IMG/VR virus record: IMGVR_UViG_3300045947_000044
Span: 1 to 47,974 of that record
Source of the DNA: a virus
DNA: 47,974 nt
Direction: 5' to 3' (one strand)
Position numbers and translations under genes: made by a program. Position 1 is the stretch's first letter, and each line of letters begins with the position of its first letter. Shown one piece after another: positions 8,129 through 15,486 of this stretch. Under the pieces are notes generated by a model. It was not told the origin of the DNA and did no database searches. It saw only the letters and a program-made list of their open reading frames with translations.

Positions 8129-8467
8129 ATGAACCTGTGGCCCTTGCGCGAATTGGTTCTCGACTTGAACCTCCTCGCGCATGGGGTCGCGGCGATCGTG
8201 ACGCGGCCGGCTCCGAACAATACCCCCATCAACACCACCGGGATCTGGGGTCTGCCGCTCGAGGAGGGTCCGCCCTACGGGGCGGCGATCAAGCGGCGGG
8301 AGCCGAGACGTGTGTTCTACATCCCGCGCGAGGACGTGCCGACGCTGCCGAACGGAACGACGGTGCAGGCGCCTGAGAGCACGGGCGGGACGCCGGTGAA
8401 CTGGAAGGTCGACGGGTATCTCGAAGCGGTCCGGCCGGGGTTCTGGTCGGCGCTCCTGGTGCAGTGA
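8129..8467 (+). CDS. Probable head-closure / head-tail connector protein
   Basis: 112 aa, no family recognised with certainty. It starts MNLWPLRELVLDLNLLAHGV and continues with a beta-rich, Pro-rich body (FYIPREDVPTLPNGTTVQAP; a C-terminal GYLEAVRPGFWSALLVQ). It lies between decoration proteins and the gpZ-like gene, where lambda has gpFI/gpFII head-completion proteins. Function is therefore inferred from order. Its stop overlaps the next ATG. Confidence 0.6.
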   Translation: MNLWPLRELVLDLNLLAHGVAAIVTRPAPNNTPINTTGIWGLPLEEGPPYGAAIKRREPRRVFYIPREDVPTLPNGTTVQAPESTGGTPVNWKVDGYLEAVRPGFWSALLVQ

Positions 8468-9039
8468 TGGAGATCGTGATCAGCGGCGACGAGGCGCTCG
8501 AGGTCGACTTCAAGGAGAAGCCGCAGGAGGTCTCTCGTGCGCTGGTGCGTGCGCTGAACCGCGGGATCAATGCCGGCCGGACGTTCATGGTGCAGAACAT
8601 CGCGAAGGATACCGGCCTGAAGTCGGGCGACGTCCGCGAGGCGATGCGGATGAAGGAGGCGACGCTCTCGAACCCGACGGCGACGCTCGGGACGTCGCTC
8701 AAGCGGATCCCGCTGATCAAGTTCGGCGCGAAGCAGACACGGCGCGGCGTCAGTTACAACCTCGGCGGCCGGAAGGTCATCCCGGGATCGTTCCTCGCGA
8801 CGATGGGCAGTGGGCACCAGGGCGTCTTCACGCGCAAGCCCGGGCCTGGTCGGCGCGGGCCGCGGCCGATGCGGTCGCAGTTGCCGATCGTCGAGCTCTT
8901 CGGGCCGTCGCTCGGGCACGTGTTCGCGAAGTTCCGGGCGGGTGGTCTGCAACGGGCGCAACAGGTCTTCGTCGAGCGGTTCGACTCCGAGCTGAAGTTC
9001 GCATCGGGTGCGGCGGGCGGGGGCGATGCCTCCGGCTGA
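8467..9039 (+). CDS. Minor tail protein Z-like (tail completion)
   Basis: 190 aa from ATG 8467, with a GTG just upstream as an alternative. The basic helical N-terminus (EVSRALVRALNRGINAGRTF), then IAKDTGLKSGDVREAM, and a mid-protein GHQGVFTRKPGPGRRGPR match the gpZ family pattern. gpZ helps attach or complete the tail at the neck. It sits directly before a gpU-like gene, as in lambda (Z-U-V). The glycine-rich tail overlaps the following gene by 14 bases. Confidence 0.75.
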   Translation: MEIVISGDEALEVDFKEKPQEVSRALVRALNRGINAGRTFMVQNIAKDTGLKSGDVREAMRMKEATLSNPTATLGTSLKRIPLIKFGAKQTRRGVSYNLGGRKVIPGSFLATMGSGHQGVFTRKPGPGRRGPRPMRSQLPIVELFGPSLGHVFAKFRAGGLQRAQQVFVERFDSELKFASGAAGGGDASG

Positions 9040-9517
9040 CCCGATTGAATACCGGATCCTGATCAACCTGCAAGACGCCTTACAGACGATCACGGCCGGA
9101 GCGAATTACCACTACACGGTCACGTCGACGGCCGTGAAGCTGGATCCGAACTCGGATGTCGACGCGCTCATTGCGCCTGGCGGGACACGGCCGTTCGTGA
9201 TCATCCAGGCGCTCGCGGAAACGTGGGAGTACCCGGAGAAGCCGAACGGATGCCGGATCGTGCTGCCGTTCCGGATCGTCTGGGTGCATGAGTCAGACAT
9301 CACGGTCGACGAGCGCGGGGTGCAGACGTACTTCAAGGGGATCGCGGACGTCGAGCGGGCGATCGCGCAAGACCCCGGACGAAACGGGCTGGCGGTCGAC
9401 ACCTTGATTCGACAGCGGCAACGGTTCGAAGACGAGCAGCAACCGGGATCGCAGGTCGTCGCGATCGTGGATGTGATGATTCCGGTCCGCCGGACCTACG
9501 GACTGCCGAACGGATAG
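9026..9517 (+). CDS. Tail terminator-like protein (gpU position)
   Basis: 163 aa from ATG 9026; an upstream in-frame start at 9008 would deepen the overlap with the Z-like gene. An N-terminal helix (IEYRILINLQDALQTI) is followed by beta strands and a long helix (DVERAIAQDP). The region VAIVDVMIPVRRTYGLPNG near the C-terminus resembles tail terminator proteins, which end with a strand recalling published gpU topology. Its place between Z and tube genes supports tail-length termination. Family membership is inferred, not proven. Confidence 0.65.
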   Translation: MPPADPIEYRILINLQDALQTITAGANYHYTVTSTAVKLDPNSDVDALIAPGGTRPFVIIQALAETWEYPEKPNGCRIVLPFRIVWVHESDITVDERGVQTYFKGIADVERAIAQDPGRNGLAVDTLIRQRQRFEDEQQPGSQVVAIVDVMIPVRRTYGLPNG

Positions 9518-9528
9518 AGGGCGAGGAC

Positions 9529-9747
9529 ATGAAGGAACCGGCGATCTGTCAGCTCTCGGAAGTGATGGTGCGGACGACGACGAAAGGCCTCGCCATTGTG
9601 GCCGGCCAGACGGTCGACCTCGCGCTGGAGCTCGCGCCTGGGTTCACGCTGCGCGAGGCGCTCGGCAAGTACGTCGCGGGGTTCGTGCCGGTGGGGAAAG
9701 ACGTGAAGGCATCCAGACGGCCGACGCCGGCTGTCGCTGAGGAGTAG
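9529..9747 (+). CDS. Small protein before the tail tube gene
   Basis: 72 aa, unrecognised. GAGGGCGAGGAC precedes the ATG. It contains a short beta-rich region (GLAIVAGQTVDLALELAPGF) and a Lys/Arg-Pro tail. Its place between terminator and tube genes suggests a structural or assembly accessory protein. It is separated from the tube gene by only two bases, so the two are likely translated together. Confidence 0.6.
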   Translation: MKEPAICQLSEVMVRTTTKGLAIVAGQTVDLALELAPGFTLREALGKYVAGFVPVGKDVKASRRPTPAVAEE

Positions 9748-9749
9748 AC

Positions 9750-10916
9750 ATGGCGGTTCAACTCGGTCGACAGGGGCAGCTCTACGTTGTTCCCGAAATC
9801 ACGCAGGGCACGATCCCGGCGTTCGCTTCGGCCGATGCCGTGCGGCACATCAACTTCGGGATCACGTACGACCCGAAACAGCGACGCCATTCGCCGGAGA
9901 AGACCATCGGCCCGGGCCGGAACGTCCGGTTCGACAGCCGCGAGATCGCGGCGTGGAACCTCGAGTGCCTGATCCGGCCGAGTGGCGTGATCAACACGCT
10001 CCCGGAAGCGTCCGAAATCTTCGAGGCGGCCTTCGGCGCGAAGAGTAACGTCGTCCTGTCGACGACGGTCGCGTCGGGCGGAACGGTCAACGGCTGCACG
10101 CTGACGAGCGGTGCCGGCCTCGTCGCCGATCAGTCGGCGCTCCTGATCACCTGTCCGGACGGGAAGAAGCGCGTCCGGGTGGTCGACACGGTCGCCGGCG
10201 CGGTCGTGACGTGGACGCCCGCGCTCCCGGTCAGCCAGCAGCCGAGCAACGGCGCCGCGGTCAAGTCCTGCCTGACCTACTACCCGACGACGGTCCTGAC
10301 GGCGACGCTCTCGATCGCCCACTACCTCAAGAAGATCGACCTCTCGGCCGGGCTGTCGCGCGTGATCAATATGGCGATGGTCGAGAAGTTCGCCTTCATG
10401 GCGGATGCGAACGAAGAGCCACGGTTCACGGCCAGCGGCCCGGGGCAGCGGCTCGGGACCGCGGCGGCGCAGCCGGGGTCGTTCACGACGGTCGGCGGCA
10501 ACCCGCCGAACGGGACCGTCGGCGAGATCGCGATCGGGGCGACGGCGCTCGCGCCGAAGTTCCTGAAGCTTGCGATCGAGATGTCGAACGGTACCCGCCT
10601 CCGCAATGAGAGCTACGGCTTCTCGGCGCCGGAAGAAGGCTATCGGTCCGCCCGCCGTGATTGCACGGTCGCGCTCGACATGCGAGCGGAAGATCAAACG
10701 CAGTTGTACGACCTGGCGATCGCCGGGACGAACGTGCAGCTCGGGCAACAGACGGGCTTCACGGAAGGGAACATCGTGTACGTGCACTGCCCGAACGTGG
10801 AATTCAAAGTGCCGGACACGGACGACCCTGACGAAGAGGTCAACTGGCCGTTCAAGGGGATCGCGCTGGAGTCGGCGATCGGCCTGAATGACGAGTTTCG
10901 TCTCTGTTTGGCGTAG
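9750..10916 (+). CDS. Major tail tube protein
   Basis: 388 aa. It begins MAVQLGRQGQLYVVPEITQG and carries a beta-sandwich-like core (FGITYDPKQRRHSPEKTIGP; RVINMAMVEKFAFMADANEE). A Thr/Gly-rich stretch near residues 110-150 (CTLTSGAGLVADQSALLITC) may be an inserted surface domain. It is the gene before the G/GT chaperones and tape measure, where siphophages encode the tube. The tube forms stacked hexamers through which DNA is ejected. The length is larger than a minimal tube protein, consistent with the insertion. Confidence 0.82.
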   Translation: MAVQLGRQGQLYVVPEITQGTIPAFASADAVRHINFGITYDPKQRRHSPEKTIGPGRNVRFDSREIAAWNLECLIRPSGVINTLPEASEIFEAAFGAKSNVVLSTTVASGGTVNGCTLTSGAGLVADQSALLITCPDGKKRVRVVDTVAGAVVTWTPALPVSQQPSNGAAVKSCLTYYPTTVLTATLSIAHYLKKIDLSAGLSRVINMAMVEKFAFMADANEEPRFTASGPGQRLGTAAAQPGSFTTVGGNPPNGTVGEIAIGATALAPKFLKLAIEMSNGTRLRNESYGFSAPEEGYRSARRDCTVALDMRAEDQTQLYDLAIAGTNVQLGQQTGFTEGNIVYVHCPNVEFKVPDTDDPDEEVNWPFKGIALESAIGLNDEFRLCLA

Positions 10917-10943
10917 GTTTCTCTCGGGTCTCTCGGCGCTCGT

Positions 10944-10984
10944 CGCCGGCCTCCTCGTACTCTCCATGAGAACGAAGGCCGGCG
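10944..10984 (+). other. Strong stem-loop between tail tube and chaperone genes
   Basis: CGCCGGCCT (10944-10952) pairs perfectly with AGGCCGGCG (10976-10984); inside the loop TCGT/ACGA and CTC/GAG can pair as well. The surrounding 125 bases hold no convincing gene. There is no U-run, so it is not a classic terminator. It could stabilise the abundant tube mRNA or partly terminate transcription before the less-needed chaperones. Confidence 0.5.
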
Positions 10985-11041
10985 CCCTCCTCGGGCGCTT
11001 CCTGGTGCGTGCGTGGCTCGTTCACTCAACCCAGGAGGCGT

Positions 11042-11731
11042 ATGTCTGCAAAGCTCTCAATTCAGCCCTATCACCCGGCGCACGTGCTCATCGAGACGGC
11101 CTTCGTGCGGATCCGCGTCGCGCGGTTCACGCTCGAGCAATTCAAGGTGTTCAAGCGCGAGTTCGACCAGATCAACAGCGAAGCCCATAAGCGGGCGCTC
11201 CTCATCAGGACGCCGGGCGACGAGGAGCAGGTCGGCGACGACGGGAAGACGTTCGTCATCCCGGACGCCGAGATCATGCGGCGCCGGCTGGCAGAACTCG
11301 CGCCGGATGCGCGCCTCGCGTTCGACAAAGCCGAGCAGGCCGCAGAGGACTTCGCCGAGGGCTTCATTCGGCGGTCGCTGACCGACTACGTCACGGTCGA
11401 AGAGGGCGAGATCGAGATCACGGAGAACGGCGTCGCGCGCTGGCTCACGAAGGGCGCTGAGCTCGTCGAGTTCTTCGGCGCCCGGCAGGAGGTCTTGCGG
11501 AACGTGCTCGCCGAGGTCTACCTGCAAAACACGGCGAGCGACGCCCTAAAAAACGTCTGGCGGTCGCAGCTCGATTCCGGCGATTCCTCGCTCGAGCGCG
11601 ACCCGGAAGCCAATGGAGCGAGACCGGAGCCTCCTGCCGAAAGTGTCAAGAGCGAGGGCTCTGCCGGCAGAGAAGCTGCGACGGCGTCGAACGGGGCGAT
11701 CTCGTCTGGGTCGACGGCGACCTTGCACTGA
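11042..11731 (+). CDS. Tail assembly chaperone, G-like product
   Basis: 229 aa, start at ATG 11042 with AGGAGG at 11033-11038. Residues 1-170 are well folded in appearance (FVRIRVARFTLEQFKVFKRE; NVLAEVYLQNTASDAL). After the slippery site the zero-frame part is low-complexity Ser/Glu/Ala and probably carries little function. In lambda-like phages G and the frameshifted GT protein coat the tape measure during tail assembly. Position just before the tape measure gene and the A AAA AAC site support this role. Confidence 0.82.
   Translation: MSAKLSIQPYHPAHVLIETAFVRIRVARFTLEQFKVFKREFDQINSEAHKRALLIRTPGDEEQVGDDGKTFVIPDAEIMRRRLAELAPDARLAFDKAEQAAEDFAEGFIRRSLTDYVTVEEGEIEITENGVARWLTKGAELVEFFGARQEVLRNVLAEVYLQNTASDALKNVWRSQLDSGDSSLERDPEANGARPEPPAESVKSEGSAGREAATASNGAISSGSTATLH
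11548..11554 (+). promoter_or_regulatory. Programmed -1 ribosomal frameshift site A AAA AAC
   Basis: In the G reading frame the codons run CTA AAA AAC, so A AAA AAC fits the X XXY YYZ rule exactly. Slipping back one base enters a frame that stays open from 11554 to 12015 without any stop. The new frame encodes a Cys-rich motif and then the T domain, while the zero frame turns low-complexity at the same place. No downstream pseudoknot was identified by eye. Confidence 0.85.
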
Positions 11732-12015
11732 CGACCTGCCCGGTACGGGTGTTGACCGGCGAGGTGCTCGAGGCCTTCGAGTGGTTCGAGTGGACGCACG
11801 AGATCACGGTGAGCGGGTTCGGGGCGGCCTGGTGGTCGCTGGTGCGGTTGCCCGGTGAGGGGTCGATCGGGGCGCAGGACGCGCGGCTGATGGCGACGCT
11901 CGAGGCCGTTCGGGAGATCGAGAACGGTCTCCTCCGGGAGAAGTCGACGAAGGGCGACCCGGACGCCGAGCGAGAAGCCTGGCACGAGGAAGTGAAGAAC
12001 CGAGACCGAGGATAG
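11554..12015 (+). CDS. T domain of the frameshifted GT tail chaperone
   Basis: Read in the -1 frame after A AAA AAC, this segment adds 153 residues, giving a predicted GT protein of about 324 aa. The overlap region encodes CRKCQERGLCRQRSC, a possible zinc-binding cluster, followed by GDLVWVDGDLALTTCPVRVL. The distal part (FEWTHEITVSGFGAAWWSLV) is the T-like domain expected to bind tube protein. An independent GTG start exists at 11749 (88 aa), but frameshifting explains the upstream coding signal better. It abuts the tape measure start with no gap. Confidence 0.8.
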   Translation, partial: RLAVAARFRRFLARARPGSQWSETGASCRKCQERGLCRQRSCDGVERGDLVWVDGDLALTTCPVRVLTGEVLEAFEWFEWTHEITVSGFGAAWWSLVRLPGEGSIGAQDARLMATLEAVREIENGLLREKSTKGDPDAEREAWHEEVKNRDRG

Positions 12016-14715
12016 ATGGCTGACGACCGAGAAATTCAGATTCGGATCACGGCGAAGAACCTGACCTCGGACGAGTTCGAGAAGGTTCGGAAGAACGTCG
12101 CCGCGGTCGCGAACGAGACGAAGACCTCGACGGATCGGATGTCCGGATGGGCGAACTCCGTCAAGGGTGCGGCCGGTCTGGTGGGGCTCACGTTCTCTGT
12201 CGGCGCCGTCGTCGAGTTCGGGAAGAAGGTATTCGACACGGCGAGCCAGATCCACGATATGGCGCTCAAGCTCGGCGTGTCTGCCGAGGCGGCGCAGGGG
12301 TTCAAGTTCGCCGCCGAGCAGGGGGGCTCGTCGATCGAGGCCGTCGGGAAAGCGATCACGAAGATGAACGGCCTTCTCGTGGAGGGCGACAAGGGCACGG
12401 TCAAGGCGCTCGAGAAGCTCGGGCTCAAGTTCTCCGACATCCGCGGGATGAAACCGGAGGACGCGTTCCTCGCGATCGCGGACGAGATCAAGAAGATCCC
12501 GGATCCGATGGAGCAGTCGCGGGTCGCGGTGGAACTCTTCGGGAAGACAGGCGCCGAACTCCTGCCGGCCATCAAGGAAGGGTTCCGGGAAGTCTCTGAC
12601 GGCGCGTCGAAGATGTCGAACGACACGATCGACAGCCTCGAGGCGGCGCAGGACGCCTGGTCCTCGCTGTCGAACAGTGTCGTCATTGCGACCGGGACGA
12701 TCATCGGGCACACGATCAGCGCGGCGAAGGAGATGACCTCGAGCGCGAGCGGGTTCGCGACGTGGGTCCAGAACGCGATCAAGCACGGACCGGCGGTCGC
12801 GTTCACGTTCGCCGACGCGGCGACGCAGGCGAAGAAGGCCGCGAAGGAACTGACCGAGGAGCAGAAGACCGGGATCCAACATCTGATCAAGATCGGCAAT
12901 TCCGCGGAGGCCGTCTCGGAACTGTTCGGCGAGGCGTCCGAGGCGGCGCTGAAGTACGGCCGGTCGCTCTCGGAAGCCGCGAAGCCGACCGCGAAGACGA
13001 AGGAAGAGACCGAGGCGCTCGAGAAAGCTCAGAAGAAGGCGCAGCAGGCCGCCGAGCAACACGCGGCCGCGATCACGAGTCTGCGGGATTCGATGTTCGG
13101 GAACGGCGCGATCAAGGCAGCGAACGACCTGACGCAGGCGCTCGGCTCCGTGACGAACATCTCGAAGCTCAGTAAGGAGCAGCAGGCCGAGGTCAACGTC
13201 AAGATCGGCGAGGCGACTGAAGCCCTGACCCGGCTCGGGAAGAAAGCCCCGGAGACCTATCGCGCCTGGTTCGAGGCGACGGCGCCGGCCGCGGCCGAAC
13301 TGAAGAAGCTCGACCTCGGGCTGATCAACCTGAAGGGGACAGTCGAGACCCTCCCGTCGCGGCCGATCCAGGAACTCTCCGAGCGGACGCTGTCGCTCGT
13401 CGAGAACCTGAAGCTCCTGCCGATCGGGAAGCGGGCGATCGATGGACTGGCTGACGCGACCGAGGAGTTCAGTCGCGAGGCGAAGGAGGCCGAGGAGCGG
13501 CAGAAACGCTGGAACGACGCCACGAAGGTGGCCGAGGAACGGTCGAAGAGGTTCGATCAGAGCATCGGCGAGCTCGCGTCGTCGCTGTCGAACCTCGCCA
13601 ACATTGCCGGCGGGACGTTCGGCGGGATCGTTCGGGACATCGGCACGATGATCTCGGCGCTCGACACGGCCAAGAAGTCACAGAAGGCGTTCTCCGAAGG
13701 TCTGGGCGACTTCCGCTCGGGCGACACGCTGACCGGGATCCTCGGGATGGCGTCCGGGATCGGCGGGATCGCGTCCGCGGCGATCTCGGCGGGCAAAGCG
13801 ATCTGGGGGATGTTCTCGAAGACGGAGTCGAAGAAGGTCAACGACCTCCGGGACGAGTTCCTCCTCACGTTCGGCGTGACCGGGACGCAGATCGGGAGCG
13901 GGTTCGCGACGCTCGCGGCGAAGCTCGCCGAGATGGGCCAGGCCGGCGTCGACGCCTTCGACCGGCTGGTCCGGGCGAAGAAACAGGCCGAGTACGACAA
14001 GGCGCTCGCCGAAGTGAACAGGCTCCTCGACGAGCAAAAGAAAAAGCACGAGGAGTCTGCGAAAGCGGCCGAGGACGCCTCCGCTCGAGAGCGCGCGGCG
14101 GCCGACGCCTACACGGACCGGATCAAGGCGCAGCTCGGCGAACTCGACCGGCAGCAGCAGACGCTGATGGAGTCGATCGCTGGTGAAGCTCCAGAAGAGT
14201 TCATGGGCGCGGTTGAGGCGCAGACGCGTGCGCGCATCGCGCAGATCGAAGCCGAGAAGCAAGCCCTCCTCAAGCAGCAGGGCGACGCCATCCAGGAAGC
14301 CGAGAAGGTCCGCGACCGGGTCGAGGACATCTGGGACGACCCGATCCACGTGCCGATCGTCTACGACTACCCGAACGGATCGAGTTCGCCTCTCCCGGAA
14401 CCGACGGAGCGGTTCGCGTCCGGTGGGATCGTCTCGCGTCCGACCGTGGCGCTCGTCGGCGAGGCTGGGCGGAAGGAGATCATCGGCGATCAGTCCTTCA
14501 TGACGTCGGCGCTGATGGGCGCGATCAACCGGATCGGGTCGTCGGGACTGTCGGCGGCCGGCGTCGCCGGGAGCGACCGACCGATCGTGATCGAGAACGT
14601 GCTCGTCCTCGACGGTCAAGTGATCGACCGGCGCACGCTGAAGACGGTTCAGGCGGCCGCGCTCTCCGGCCAGGTGCAGATCCCATCGCGGGCCATCCGG
14701 GGGCCGAACGGATAG
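12016..14715 (+). CDS. Tape measure protein
   Basis: 899 aa, the longest gene here. It is helix-rich with long coiled-coil stretches (KAQKKAQQAAEQHAAAITSL; about residues 650-775), a central Gly/Ala/Ile hydrophobic region (ILGMASGIGGIASAAISAGK, about 575-600) that may insert in the host membrane, and a C-terminal RFASGGIVSRPTVALVGEAG motif common in tape measures. By the usual rule of about 1.5 angstroms per residue, a tail near 135 nm would be expected. It sets tail length and is ejected first during infection. Confidence 0.93.
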   Translation: MADDREIQIRITAKNLTSDEFEKVRKNVAAVANETKTSTDRMSGWANSVKGAAGLVGLTFSVGAVVEFGKKVFDTASQIHDMALKLGVSAEAAQGFKFAAEQGGSSIEAVGKAITKMNGLLVEGDKGTVKALEKLGLKFSDIRGMKPEDAFLAIADEIKKIPDPMEQSRVAVELFGKTGAELLPAIKEGFREVSDGASKMSNDTIDSLEAAQDAWSSLSNSVVIATGTIIGHTISAAKEMTSSASGFATWVQNAIKHGPAVAFTFADAATQAKKAAKELTEEQKTGIQHLIKIGNSAEAVSELFGEASEAALKYGRSLSEAAKPTAKTKEETEALEKAQKKAQQAAEQHAAAITSLRDSMFGNGAIKAANDLTQALGSVTNISKLSKEQQAEVNVKIGEATEALTRLGKKAPETYRAWFEATAPAAAELKKLDLGLINLKGTVETLPSRPIQELSERTLSLVENLKLLPIGKRAIDGLADATEEFSREAKEAEERQKRWNDATKVAEERSKRFDQSIGELASSLSNLANIAGGTFGGIVRDIGTMISALDTAKKSQKAFSEGLGDFRSGDTLTGILGMASGIGGIASAAISAGKAIWGMFSKTESKKVNDLRDEFLLTFGVTGTQIGSGFATLAAKLAEMGQAGVDAFDRLVRAKKQAEYDKALAEVNRLLDEQKKKHEESAKAAEDASARERAAADAYTDRIKAQLGELDRQQQTLMESIAGEAPEEFMGAVEAQTRARIAQIEAEKQALLKQQGDAIQEAEKVRDRVEDIWDDPIHVPIVYDYPNGSSSPLPEPTERFASGGIVSRPTVALVGEAGRKEIIGDQSFMTSALMGAINRIGSSGLSAAGVAGSDRPIVIENVLVLDGQVIDRRTLKTVQAAALSGQVQIPSRAIRGPNG

Positions 14716-14718
14716 GTT

Positions 14719-15486
14719 ATGCCCAATTTGCGCCTACTCCTGACGAACTTCTACGACGACGCCTCGACGGTCCTGTCGGCCTCGACGGAGGCGGCCGGTC
14801 TGCCGGTCGGGAACTCGAAGACGACCGACCGGACGGCCGTCTGGCGCTCGACCACGGGCACGGGCACGCAGACGATCGACATCGACCTCGGCTCGGCGCA
14901 GTCCATGACCTGCGTCGCGATCGCGAACCCGAAGATCCTCGGGGCCGGGGCGATCGAGGTCTACGAACGCGGGAGCGCGGGCTCGCCGGGGTCGGCGAAC
15001 CTCGTCGCGACGCTCCCGGCGATCGAGGTCGAGACCCGGATGCACTACGTCTTCTTCAACGCGAACAGCAAACGGCACTGGCAATTGAAATGGACGAACC
15101 CTGGCGGCGCGAACGACTACGCCGAGGCCGGCTACGTGTTCCTCGGGACGTTCATCGAGCCGGCGGTCAACGTCCGGGCACCGTTCCAGGTGTCCCGCGT
15201 CGACCCGTCGGTCTCTCGGATGTCGGTCGACGGGCAGCAGAGCTTCGCGACGCGGACGAAGTACTACGCCGGGGCGTGGCAGTTCTATAACGCGCCGGAG
15301 GCGGACCTGACGAACCTCCGGACGATCTTCCGGACGATCGGGGTGAACACGCCGATCTTCGCCGTGCTCGACACGTCGATCGCGTGGATGGCCTGGTTCC
15401 TCCGGATCACGAACGCGCTCGGGGTGAACCCGGAGGAACTCGTCGGACGGTACACGCCTGAGATCGCCTGGGAGGAGGCGCGGTAA
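14719..15486 (+). CDS. Distal tail / tail tip protein with a discoidin-like fold
   Basis: 255 aa. The N-terminal half shows a discoidin/galactose-binding pattern (DIDLGSAQSMTCVAIANPKI). The C-terminal half looks like a tail-tip domain (NLRTIFRTIGVNTPIFAVLD). It follows the tape measure immediately, where distal tail proteins are encoded in siphophages. It may start the baseplate ring and bind host glycans. The fold assignment is pattern-based and moderate. Confidence 0.65.
   Translation: MPNLRLLLTNFYDDASTVLSASTEAAGLPVGNSKTTDRTAVWRSTTGTGTQTIDIDLGSAQSMTCVAIANPKILGAGAIEVYERGSAGSPGSANLVATLPAIEVETRMHYVFFNANSKRHWQLKWTNPGGANDYAEAGYVFLGTFIEPAVNVRAPFQVSRVDPSVSRMSVDGQQSFATRTKYYAGAWQFYNAPEADLTNLRTIFRTIGVNTPIFAVLDTSIAWMAWFLRITNALGVNPEELVGRYTPEIAWEEAR

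Noticed and set aside
10888-11190. Open frame of about 100 aa with a hydrophobic stretch across the tail tube/chaperone gap
   Set aside because: It overlaps the ends of both neighbours, its second half is Arg/Ala shadow sequence, and the hydrophobic part coincides with the stem-loop bases.
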